From Novosphingobium sediminicola (lineage in GTDB: Bacteria > Pseudomonadota > Alphaproteobacteria > Sphingomonadales > Sphingomonadaceae), in assembly GCF_014196525.1 (NCBI RefSeq), contig NZ_JACIDX010000022.1:1-64000 (forward strand): a stretch of 64,000 nucleotides of DNA. Reading direction: 5' to 3'. Under the pieces are notes generated by a model, which was not told the DNA's origin, made no database searches, and was given only the letters and a program-made list of their open reading frames with translations. A program made the translations under genes and the position numbers. Positions 34,981-42,759 of the stretch are shown here, piece after piece; position 1 is the first letter of the stretch, and the number at the start of each line of letters is the position of its first letter.

Positions 34981-35011
34981 GCTTTCATCTGCGGTATCGG
35001 GAGAAGTTGCG

Positions 35012-35950
35012 TTGCGTTTTGATACCGGTTTCCTATTGCTGGCCTGCGCGGCTTTCGCCTCGCCCATTCAGGCGCATGAGGTCGATGAAAGCTACAGCAT
35101 CGCCCGCCGTTTTGCCCAATATGTCGCGCAATATCCCGGCATCGCCTGGCCCGCGATCCTGCCGCAGACCGGGCAACAGATCCTGCCCGACCGCGTGCAT
35201 AAAACCATGGGCGAGCGCGACCTGCTGATCGACATTTTCCGCCCGGCCAAGGCGCGTTCGCGCGGTGTCGGCATTGTGCTGGTCCATGGCGGCGCATGGC
35301 GTTCGGGCGCGCGCAGCCATTTTCACCCGCTTGCCAATCTGTTGGCCCAGCGCGGCTATACCGTGTTCATCCCGCAATACCGCCTCTCGCCCGAGGCGCC
35401 CTATCCGGCGGGCGCGCAGGATATTCACGATGCGATGATCTGGGCGCAGGATCATGCGAAAGACTATGGCATCCGGCCCGACCGCATCGCACTGGGCGGG
35501 GCGTCATCGGGCGGGCAACTGGCCTCGCTGGTGGCCTATGGCGATGGTATGTTCGGGGCGGGAGGGCACCCTCACGCGTTGATCGACATGGACGGCGTGC
35601 TGGATTTCACCACGCCCGATGCGCTGAAATATGAAAATGCCGCAGGCGCCGGATCGTCGGCCTCCAAATGGCTGGGCGGATCCTATGAACAGTCCCCCGA
35701 CCGCTGGCGCGAGGCGAGCGCGGCATCGCATGTCGGCCCGCAATCCCCGCCCACGCTCATCATCAGCAGCGGCAACCCGCGCTTTACCGCGGGCAAAGAC
35801 AAGGTGCTGGCCGAACTGGCGCGGCATAAGATCCCCGCCCAGTGGTACGCGTTCCCCAAGGCGCCTCACGATATCTGGTTCTTTGATCCATACCTGACCA
35901 CCACTGCTGACAGGATCGCCGCCTTCCTGCAATCGCTGCCCCAACGCTGA
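35012..35950 (+). CDS. Exported alpha/beta hydrolase (carbohydrate esterase-like)
   Basis: A 312-residue hydrolase of the esterase/lipase (BD-FAE-like) type. The only well-placed start is TTG at 35012, with GGGAGAAG 5 nt upstream; it yields a signal peptide ending near SPIQAHE. The oxyanion motif HGGAWRSG, the nucleophile elbow GGASSGG and the C-terminal histidine in APHDIWF are present; an aspartate is expected just before (NPRFT region). It is followed after 11 bp by a pectin methylesterase, so a role in removing acetyl or feruloyl groups from pectin is likely but not proven. Signal peptide and setting place it in the periplasm. Confidence 0.86.
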   Translation: MRFDTGFLLLACAAFASPIQAHEVDESYSIARRFAQYVAQYPGIAWPAILPQTGQQILPDRVHKTMGERDLLIDIFRPAKARSRGVGIVLVHGGAWRSGARSHFHPLANLLAQRGYTVFIPQYRLSPEAPYPAGAQDIHDAMIWAQDHAKDYGIRPDRIALGGASSGGQLASLVAYGDGMFGAGGHPHALIDMDGVLDFTTPDALKYENAAGAGSSASKWLGGSYEQSPDRWREASAASHVGPQSPPTLIISSGNPRFTAGKDKVLAELARHKIPAQWYAFPKAPHDIWFFDPYLTTTADRIAAFLQSLPQR

Positions 35951-35961
35951 AAGACCTGCTG

Positions 35962-37047
35962 ATGCTTGCTCCGTTCCTGCTCGCCGCCGCTTTGACCACT
36001 CCGGCGCACTATGACGTGCGCCCCACCTGCGGCGCGACCCCCGCGCCTTGCTATACACGCATCCAATCCGCTTTGGACGCCGCCGCGCGGGACAAGAGCG
36101 AGCGCTGGATCACCATCCGCGTTGCGCCGGGGGACTATCATGAAAAGCCGGTGATCGCCCGGCCTCGCCTCCGACTGATCGGGGCGGACAGGGCGAAGAC
36201 CCGCATCCATTTCGGCGCAGTGGCGCAAACGGCCAAGGATTATCACCGCAACGGCTGGGGCACGCCCGGTTCGGCCACGCTGACCATTGATGCCGATCAG
36301 GTCGAGGTGCGTGGTATCACCATTGAAAATACCTATGATTATCTGGCCAATGATCGCATTGCCTATGGCGATCCGGCGCGCATCGGCAATCCGCAGGCCG
36401 CCGCCGTGCTGTTCGACATTCATGCCGACCGGGTCTTGATGCGCCGCGTGGCGATGCTGGGCTATCAGGACACGGTTTTCACCAATGGCGGGCGGGCGCT
36501 GGTGCAGGACAGTCTGATCGCGGGCAATATCGACTTCATCTTCGGCAATGGCCAATTGCTGATCGAACATAGCGAGATCCGCAGCCGCCCCCGAGCCCAG
36601 CCGCCCGGTCCCGATGGGTTCCAGTCCTTTGTTGCTGCGCCCTCCACGCCCTTGTCGCAGCCGACCGGCATTGTGTTCTATGCCTCACGCCTGACGCGCG
36701 AGGTGGGTGTGCCCGATGGCGCGGTGGCGCTGGGGCGGCCCTGGCATCCCACCACGCGCTTTGCCGATGGGCGCTATGCCGATCCCTCGGCGGTGGGCAT
36801 GGCGATTTACATTGACTGCGTGATGGACCGCCACATCCATGCCGAACGCTGGACGACGATGAACGGCACATCGCGCGATGGCGCCATGGCCACGGTGTTC
36901 CGCCCGCAGGATTCGCGCTTTGGCGAGGTGGGATCCTCCGGCCCCGGCGCGCAAGGCAAAGGCGTGGCCATCGCATGGAAAAATGAGCGGACCTATGCTC
37001 AGATCCGCTCGCAATTCCTGTCCGGCTGGACGCTTACTGGCAAGTAA
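35962..37047 (+). CDS. Pectinesterase (pectin methylesterase, CE8)
   Basis: A 361-residue right-handed beta-helix enzyme that de-esterifies polygalacturonate, releasing methanol. Family motifs are complete: GDYHEK (57-62), GYQDT with D170, GNIDFIFGNG with D191, and LGRPW carrying the catalytic arginine. The N-terminal hydrophobic segment MLAPFLLAAALTTPAHY is a signal peptide. It lies in the same transcription direction as the signalling unit and esterase, and overlaps the convergent tannase-family gene by 14 bp. Pectate products are the source of the galacturonate handled by the genes at the left of the window. Confidence 0.94.
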   Translation: MLAPFLLAAALTTPAHYDVRPTCGATPAPCYTRIQSALDAAARDKSERWITIRVAPGDYHEKPVIARPRLRLIGADRAKTRIHFGAVAQTAKDYHRNGWGTPGSATLTIDADQVEVRGITIENTYDYLANDRIAYGDPARIGNPQAAAVLFDIHADRVLMRRVAMLGYQDTVFTNGGRALVQDSLIAGNIDFIFGNGQLLIEHSEIRSRPRAQPPGPDGFQSFVAAPSTPLSQPTGIVFYASRLTREVGVPDGAVALGRPWHPTTRFADGRYADPSAVGMAIYIDCVMDRHIHAERWTTMNGTSRDGAMATVFRPQDSRFGEVGSSGPGAQGKGVAIAWKNERTYAQIRSQFLSGWTLTGK

Positions 37048-38779
37048 AGGCGCTGGCCTTCTCGCTATCCTCACCCTTGCGATGGGGCCGCGCGGGGAAG
37101 GGACAGAGCAGGCGTTCGCGGCCCGGCCAAGGCGTGTCGGCCCCGGCCGTGGCGGTGATCGCGCCGGGCTTTACGCCCTTTTCGCGCCATGCCACCAGTT
37201 GGGAGAAGATGTCGAAACGATCCGTTGCAGGGCCGCCGCGTCCGTGGTTCATCCCCGGCACAGCATAGAATTGCACGAAGCGGCCTGCCTTGCCCTTCTC
37301 CCGCTTGTTCACTGCATCGAGCCAGCGCATCGTGTCGAGCACCGAGAAGACCGGATCGCTGACCCCGTGAAACAGGATAATCTTGCCCCCGCGCCGCGTG
37401 AAAGGCAAAAGGTCGGTGGCATCGGCATGCATGAAATCGGCGGGGGATTCCTTCAATTCGCCCCATTTCACATGGGCTGCGGCATAGGCTTCGTCGATAT
37501 TCGCGTTCAAGGCATAGCGGGTGAGCGAGGTGACATCATCGGCCACATCAAGCGGGGGCGAGCGGAACACCGCCGAATTGGACGGCGCACCCAGCCGCAG
37601 CAGCGCGCCGTTGTTGATGGCCGAGGCATAGCCGCCCATCTTCCAGATCCGCCAGCCCTGCGTCACGCCCTGCGCGGTTTTGGCCCCGATCCCGGCGTCC
37701 CATGCCCAATCGGAATAGACCGCCTTGCCATCCTTGGTCAGCGGGCCGCCCATCACGCGGCGCATCGCGGCAATCTGCATCGGCAGCAGGCAGGCACTGG
37801 TCTTGTCGGCCATGTTGTCGCTCTTGCAAGCAATCTTCATCATTTCGGGCATGACGCGCGCCGTTGTGCAGGCGGTGAAATGCTCGATCATCCCGTCCTT
37901 GGTGCCGTCCAGCGCATCGCAGGCGGCAAGGATTGCGCCCTGCGTCAACAGGATATCCTCATCGCTCATCGCCTTGTTGACCAGCGGCAGGCCGTCCGCG
38001 CCGATCTGGCCCATGGCCTTGGCAACGGCGCCAAACGCCTGCCCATCCCACAATTGCGCGATCGAGGCATGGGCCAGATGGAAGCCGGGATAGCCGATCA
38101 GCGCGGCGTCAAATTCGCCCGGAAAGCGCTGGACCGCCATCATCGCTTCCTGTCCGCCCTTGGACCCGCCGACGAAATAGGTGAAGGCCGCCGCCCGGCC
38201 ATAATAGGCGCGGATCAGCGCCTTGCCCGCGCGCGCCACCGGGCCGATATAGCCAAAGCCGTAATTGTGGCGGGCGATGGCGTCATGGCCGAAAGTCACC
38301 ACGCCTTGCCGCGCGGGATCATTGTTGACCGCATTGTCATGGCCCGAATCCGAAGACACCACCGCATAGCCCTTGGCCAGGGCCGTCACGCCGGGCTGGC
38401 TGGAAAATCCGCCATTGGCATCGCCCAGAAAGCCATCCGATCCGCCGCCGCCCTGAAACACGAAGCGTCCGTTCCAATCGGTGGGCAGGCGCAGGTGGAA
38501 TTTGATCGCATAGGTCTGGCCATTGGCGCCCTGCCGCTCCTGCATCTTGCCGATGATCTCGCAGTGCGCGGGCATGGCGGCGGCAGGCGGCATCGGGCCA
38601 TTGCCGCGCGCTTCTGCCGGGCTGGCTTCGCGCAGGGCGGCCAGCGTGATCACGCTCGAACGGTCGGGCATGGCGGCCTTGGCCAGCGCCGCGCAATCAC
38701 TGGCCGCATGGGCCGCGCCGCTGCTCCCCGCAAACAGGATGGCCAGCGCGAGGGCATGGTGGGTGGTGGGCAAATTCAT
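37034..38779 (-). CDS. Tannase/feruloyl esterase family hydrolase, exported
   Basis: A 581-residue secreted esterase (signal peptide ends near GAAHAAS). AGAGGA precedes the ATG at 38779 by 7 nt. The family segments QGGGGSDGFLGD, the nucleophile in VGGSKGGQEAM, the aspartate in HGVSDPVFS and the histidine in MNHGRGG are visible. In fungal tannase and FaeB the serine and histidine are flanked by disulfide-bonded cysteines (CS-D-HC); here both positions are glycine, so that bond is absent. Substrates could be feruloyl or galloyl esters on pectin or tannins. It diverges from a MarR gene and is probably controlled by it. Confidence 0.9.
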   Translation of the reverse strand: MNLPTTHHALALAILFAGSSGAAHAASDCAALAKAAMPDRSSVITLAALREASPAEARGNGPMPPAAAMPAHCEIIGKMQERQGANGQTYAIKFHLRLPTDWNGRFVFQGGGGSDGFLGDANGGFSSQPGVTALAKGYAVVSSDSGHDNAVNNDPARQGVVTFGHDAIARHNYGFGYIGPVARAGKALIRAYYGRAAAFTYFVGGSKGGQEAMMAVQRFPGEFDAALIGYPGFHLAHASIAQLWDGQAFGAVAKAMGQIGADGLPLVNKAMSDEDILLTQGAILAACDALDGTKDGMIEHFTACTTARVMPEMMKIACKSDNMADKTSACLLPMQIAAMRRVMGGPLTKDGKAVYSDWAWDAGIGAKTAQGVTQGWRIWKMGGYASAINNGALLRLGAPSNSAVFRSPPLDVADDVTSLTRYALNANIDEAYAAAHVKWGELKESPADFMHADATDLLPFTRRGGKIILFHGVSDPVFSVLDTMRWLDAVNKREKGKAGRFVQFYAVPGMNHGRGGPATDRFDIFSQLVAWREKGVKPGAITATAGADTPWPGRERLLCPFPARPHRKGEDSEKASAFTCQ

Positions 38780-38825
38780 GACCGATCCTCTCTTATGCGT
38801 TGCGTCTTTTGCGTTGTGGGGTGAA

Positions 38826-38841
38826 TTATGCAGAATAACAT
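38826..38841. promoter_or_regulatory. Candidate MarR operator, tannase side
   Basis: TTATG-N4-ATAACAT lies 47-62 bp upstream of the tannase-family start in the 131-bp gap to the MarR gene. The same pattern recurs at 41626-41641 before the next TonB receptor. Confidence 0.6.
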
Positions 38842-38910
38842 AGCATGTGCCAGCGCGGTTTTGTATCGCATGGCGCACAAGCGCCCTAAAAGGCGCCATT
38901 TGGGGGCCTG

Positions 38911-39327
38911 ATGGACAATCCTTTAAGCAATTTCCCCGGCTATTTGCTGCGTCGAGCCTCCAAAAGCCGGATGGTTCAGCTCTCGCAACATCTCGAACCG
39001 CTGGGCGTCGGTATATCGGAGGGTTCGATCCTCGTGCTGGTCGGCCGCAATCCGGGGATTTCGCAGGCCGAATGCGGGCGGATGCTCTCGATCAAGCGGC
39101 CCAACCTCAACCCGATCATCCGCCGTTTTATCGACCGCGACCTGATCGTCAGCACCAAGGGGCAGGGGCGCATCCAATGCCTGACGCTGAGCGAGAGCGG
39201 CAAGGCGCTGGTCGAGCGCATTATGGCCGAATTCGAGGCGCAGGAAGCGCGCATCTATGAGGCGGTGCCCGAACATCTGCGCGATGAACTGGTGCCTTTG
39301 CTGCGCGCCCTGTGGTGTCCTGAATAA
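38911..39327 (+). CDS. MarR family transcriptional regulator
   Basis: A 138-residue winged-helix regulator: dimer helix at the N-terminus (PGYLLRRASKSRMVQLSQ), then GISQAECGRMLSIKRPNLNPIIRRF for the DNA-binding helices, the wing (LIVSTKGQGRIQCLTLSESG) and the C-terminal dimer helix. MarR proteins of aromatic catabolism (for example those responding to hydroxycinnamoyl compounds) repress esterase and uptake genes until an aromatic effector binds. Here it is divergent from a tannase/feruloyl-esterase gene and close to a TonB receptor with a matching site. Its stop lies inside the terminator stem. Confidence 0.92.
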   Translation: MDNPLSNFPGYLLRRASKSRMVQLSQHLEPLGVGISEGSILVLVGRNPGISQAECGRMLSIKRPNLNPIIRRFIDRDLIVSTKGQGRIQCLTLSESGKALVERIMAEFEAQEARIYEAVPEHLRDELVPLLRALWCPE

Positions 39328-39363
39328 GATCCCCGACAGGCCCCATGGCCTGTCGGGGATCTT
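39326..39363. terminator. Bidirectional terminator
   Basis: A perfect 17-bp stem (AAGATCCCCGACAGGCC and its complement) with a 4-nt loop lies between the convergent MarR and TonB-receptor genes, overlapping the MarR stop by two bases. Confidence 0.92.
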
Positions 39364-39369
39364 ATGCGA

Positions 39370-41583
39370 TCAGAACTTCTTGGTCACGCGCACGCCATAT
39401 TCGCGCGGGGCGCCATAGAGTTCGTTGCGGCCGCTTTGCCCGGCCACATAGAACTTGTTGGCCAGATTGGTGCCGTAGATTTCACCCTTCCAGGTGCCCT
39501 TGTCCAGCGTGATGCTGCCCTGCCACAGGCCGCGCGCGTTGATGAGGTCGGTGCCGGTCTGATAGGTGGGGTAGGCCCATTGCGAACCGATATAGGAGTA
39601 GCCGATGCGCGGGGTGACGACCACATCATCGCCCACCTCGATGCGATAGGATGCCGCCAGGTTCCACGTCCACTTCGGGCTGTACAGGTTCGAACCGCCG
39701 CTGGTGGTTACGCTGGTGCCGGTATAGTCGAAGCAGCGCGCCGAATTGCTGCCGTTGCACTGGGGGAAACCGTTGGAGGCGGCAGGCACCAGCCACTTGT
39801 TGATCAGCGTAAAGCCCGAAAGGCTGCTGTCGACATAGGACAGGCCGCCGTCGATCGACAGGGCATTGACCTTGGCCTGGAAGCTTGCCTCAAAGCCCTT
39901 GATTTCCGAATTGGCCAGATTGACCACGCCGTTCTGACCCGACACCGGGTTGGTCACGTCCATCTGGAAGTTGTTATACTTCATATAGAACGCGCCGATC
40001 TGCGTGCGCAGGTGGCGGTTGAACAGGGTGGATTTCCAGCCCGCTTCGTAATCCATCACGGTTTCGGGCGCAAAGGTGCCGGTCGGCGGATTGATGCCCC
40101 CGTTCTTGTAACCGCGCGCGACAAAGGCATAGATCAGATTGTCGGCATCGGGCTTGTAATTCAGCGCGATCTTGCCCGTTGCGCGGCCGTCGCTTTCATG
40201 GCCGGTCTGGGGGGCAAGGATGGTGGCGCCCACCGGCGGATCGCCGATGATCATGGCCATCGTGCTGCCCGGCGCCGCGCTGTACACCGCGTTCGAGCCG
40301 GTCACTTCAAAGCGCGAATAACGCAGGCCCGCATCCACCGAGAGCTTGTCGGTCAACTGATAGGTCGCCTGACCAAAGGCGCCCAGCAGCAGCTTGCTGG
40401 TGTTGGGATGGGGCAGGGTGGTGAAATTGCCGCCGCTGCTGTTCCAGTTGCGCAGGTCCACCTTGTTGCGCTGGGCATAGCCGCCGATGACATATTTGAA
40501 CTTGCCCGTATCGGGCGAAATGATGTTGATTTCCTGGCTGTAAACGCGCTCGCGCACATTGTTGCCGCCCGCCAGCAGGCTGATCGAGGTGGCGTCGGTG
40601 TCGCTGACGGCGGCCAGACGCTTGTTCTGATAGGCGGTGAGCGAGCGCAGCGTCAGGCCACCGGCAAACTCATACTTCAGCTCCAGCACCGTGGCAAAGG
40701 AGCGCTCGAAATTCGACACCGGCGTGTTGAAGCTGACCGTGAAGGGCGTGTTGGTGCGGCCCGCGACGGCGGAATTGTTGGTGAGGCTGGTGTTGATCGG
40801 CTGGAGGGCAAAGCCGCCGGTCTTGCGCTGGGTGGCCTCGACCTTCACATTGGCCTGAAAACCGCCCGACTTGTAGAGCGCCTGAATGCGCCCGTCGATT
40901 TCGGCAAGGCGTTCGGGCTGGTTGTTGGCCGGGCCGACATCCTTGAACCATGCGTCATGCTGGTTGAACAGGCCCGATGCGCGCACGGCAAACTTTTCGC
41001 CAAAGGGCAGGTTGATCGCGCCATTCACGCCGACATTGTTGTAATTGCCGTAATTGCCCGAAACATAGCCGCTGGTCTCGCCCAGCTTGGGGCGCTGGGT
41101 GGTCAGGTAAATCGCGCCGCCGGTCGAGTTCGCGCCCGACAGCGTGCCCTGCGGGCCACGCAGCACTTCGGCGCCGGCCATGTCATAAAACTGGCCGTTC
41201 GACACGATGGGCGGCTGGAACACGCCGTCGATATAGGTAGCCACGCCATTGGTCACCTGGGGCGAACCCGAGGCAAGACCGATGCCGCGGATGTTGAACG
41301 AATCGGTCACGCCCGAACGCGAGATCGTCAGGCCGGGCGCCGCGGTCTGAAGGTCGATCGCGCGGGTGATCTTCTTGTCCACCAGCGCGTCGCCCGACAG
41401 CGCGGTCACGGCAATGTTGACGTTCTGGACATTTTCACGGCGGCGCTGCGCGGTGACGACGATGTCCTTGTCGGGATTTTCGGCAGCGGCAGGCTGGTCT
41501 GCGGCAAAGGCGGGCGCTGCGGCCAGCGAGGTGGTGGCCAGCAGAGCGGAGGCGAGCCACGGTGCGACGCGGTTGATTTTCAT
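39370..41583 (-). CDS. TonB-dependent receptor
   Basis: A 737-residue outer-membrane receptor. The ATG at 41583 follows GGAGAGGACAT and gives a signal peptide ending near APAFAADQ. The TonB box region reads KDIVVTAQRRRENVQNV, the plug has ITRAIDLQTAAPGL and LRGPQGTLSGANSTGGAIY, and the barrel ends YGVRVTKKF. This shorter type is the common sphingomonad receptor for aromatic compounds, siderophores and other small ligands. It is divergent from a LysR gene and carries the MarR-type motif in its promoter, so a phenolic ester released by the tannase-family enzyme is a plausible ligand. Confidence 0.93.
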   Translation of the reverse strand: MKINRVAPWLASALLATTSLAAAPAFAADQPAAAENPDKDIVVTAQRRRENVQNVNIAVTALSGDALVDKKITRAIDLQTAAPGLTISRSGVTDSFNIRGIGLASGSPQVTNGVATYIDGVFQPPIVSNGQFYDMAGAEVLRGPQGTLSGANSTGGAIYLTTQRPKLGETSGYVSGNYGNYNNVGVNGAINLPFGEKFAVRASGLFNQHDAWFKDVGPANNQPERLAEIDGRIQALYKSGGFQANVKVEATQRKTGGFALQPINTSLTNNSAVAGRTNTPFTVSFNTPVSNFERSFATVLELKYEFAGGLTLRSLTAYQNKRLAAVSDTDATSISLLAGGNNVRERVYSQEINIISPDTGKFKYVIGGYAQRNKVDLRNWNSSGGNFTTLPHPNTSKLLLGAFGQATYQLTDKLSVDAGLRYSRFEVTGSNAVYSAAPGSTMAMIIGDPPVGATILAPQTGHESDGRATGKIALNYKPDADNLIYAFVARGYKNGGINPPTGTFAPETVMDYEAGWKSTLFNRHLRTQIGAFYMKYNNFQMDVTNPVSGQNGVVNLANSEIKGFEASFQAKVNALSIDGGLSYVDSSLSGFTLINKWLVPAASNGFPQCNGSNSARCFDYTGTSVTTSGGSNLYSPKWTWNLAASYRIEVGDDVVVTPRIGYSYIGSQWAYPTYQTGTDLINARGLWQGSITLDKGTWKGEIYGTNLANKFYVAGQSGRNELYGAPREYGVRVTKKF

Positions 41584-41625
41584 ATGTCCTCTCCAGAATT
41601 CCGGCGCGCTTTGGCGCCTCATAAG

Positions 41626-41641
41626 TTATGTTCTATAACAT
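41626..41641. promoter_or_regulatory. Candidate MarR operator, receptor side
   Basis: TTATG-N4-ATAACAT lies 43-58 bp upstream of the TonB-receptor start, almost the same distance as its twin before the tannase gene. Only the four central bases differ between the two copies. Confidence 0.6.
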
Positions 41642-41668
41642 TACAGTTTTCCCGCAACTGTGCGATGG

Positions 41669-41685
41669 TATCATTCGCTATGATA
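41669..41685. promoter_or_regulatory. Candidate LysR box in the receptor/LysR gap
   Basis: TATCAT-N5-ATGATA is a perfect dyad containing the T-N11-A pattern of LysR sites (T41671, A41683). It is 78 bp before the LysR start and 86 bp before the receptor start, the usual autoregulatory position. Confidence 0.6.
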
Positions 41686-41762
41686 GGTGTGTGGATGTGC
41701 CTTTTGCGCCACAGTCGATGGTTTGCCGATTGATTGGCAAAATGGCATGATCGGGCTAATCT

Positions 41763-42686
41763 ATGCCCATGTCACGCACCCCCAGCCTTTCCAGTCTCCG
41801 CCTGTTCCTCCAGGTCGCCCGTTCGCTCAGCTTCAGCGAGACCGCGCGCATGGCCAACCTCTCGCAGCCCGCGCTCAGCCGGACGATCAAGCTGCTGGAG
41901 GAGGATCTGGGCGTGCGTCTGTTCGACCGCAATTCGCGCAATGTGCGCCTGTCCAGCGCCGGGGCCGCGCTGCTGCCCACGGTCGAGCGGCTGACCGGCG
42001 ATTTCGATCAGGCATTCCGCGAATTGAAACAGACCTTTGAAGGGCAGAGAGGGCGCGTGGTGGTGGGCGCTTTGCCCTCGGTGGCGGCGAACCTGTTGCC
42101 ACGCGTGATCGCCCGCTTTCGCCAAAGCCATCCCCATGTCGAGATCATCCTGCGCGAAAACCTGACCTCGGGCCTGTATCAGAGCCTTCAGGACCGGATG
42201 ATCGATTTTGCCATTTCCATCGAGCCCAATGCTCAGGCCGAGATCGACTTCATGCCGATGCTTGAGGATGCCTGCGTGCTGGTGTGCCATGCGCGCGATG
42301 CGGGCGCGATTCCCGATCCGGCGCCATGGTCGGTGTTCCGCGACATGCCCTTTATCGGCATGGAGCCGCGCAGCAGCGTGCGGATGCTGACCGACGCCGC
42401 CTTCGCCCGCGCCGATATTGTCACGCCCGCCCTGTTCGAATGTTCGCAACTGGCAACGGTCGGCGGATTGATCGCGGCGGGGCTGGGCATTTCGCTTCTG
42501 CCGCAATCGACGCTGCCCTTACTGGCCAATAATGCCGATATTGCGTGGCGCGCGATGCAGCCGCCGCTGGCCTCGCGCCGGATCGGCGTGTCGCGCATGG
42601 TGGGGCGCACGCTGTCTCCGGCCGCGCAGGCCTTTCTGGATGCGATGGTTTCCTGTGATTCATGCGGCGGAGTTATAGAAAGATAG
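41763..42686 (+). CDS. LysR family transcriptional regulator
   Basis: A 307-residue regulator with N-terminal winged helix (SSLRLFLQVARSLSFSETAR, NLSQPALSRTIKLLEEDLG) and an effector-binding domain. ATGs at 41763 and 41769 are both usable. It faces away from a TonB receptor and runs into a CitMHS transporter and AtuA-family genes on the same strand, so it is the natural candidate regulator for both sides. The effector is unknown; a di- or tricarboxylate fits the transporter. Dyads suited to LysR binding are present upstream (41669-41685) and before the transporter (42701-42714). Confidence 0.92.
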   Translation: MPMSRTPSLSSLRLFLQVARSLSFSETARMANLSQPALSRTIKLLEEDLGVRLFDRNSRNVRLSSAGAALLPTVERLTGDFDQAFRELKQTFEGQRGRVVVGALPSVAANLLPRVIARFRQSHPHVEIILRENLTSGLYQSLQDRMIDFAISIEPNAQAEIDFMPMLEDACVLVCHARDAGAIPDPAPWSVFRDMPFIGMEPRSSVRMLTDAAFARADIVTPALFECSQLATVGGLIAAGLGISLLPQSTLPLLANNADIAWRAMQPPLASRRIGVSRMVGRTLSPAAQAFLDAMVSCDSCGGVIER

Positions 42687-42700
42687 AATAAGTCGAATTG

Positions 42701-42714
42701 TTGCATCAATGCAA
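42701..42714. promoter_or_regulatory. Candidate LysR-type dyad before the CitMHS gene
   Basis: TTGCATCAATGCAA is a 6-bp dyad with a 2-nt centre, contains a T-N11-A pattern, and lies 46-59 bp before the transporter start in the 73-bp gap after the LysR gene. Confidence 0.45.
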
Positions 42715-42759
42715 TTGCGGCATGGTGGCACGGCATAATTATTCAAAGGCGAGAGGATC

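Noticed and set aside
34865..35011. N-terminal extension of the esterase gene into the end of the receptor gene
   Set aside because: It overlaps the receptor 3' end and two hairpins and would hide the signal peptide that starts at the TTG at 35012.
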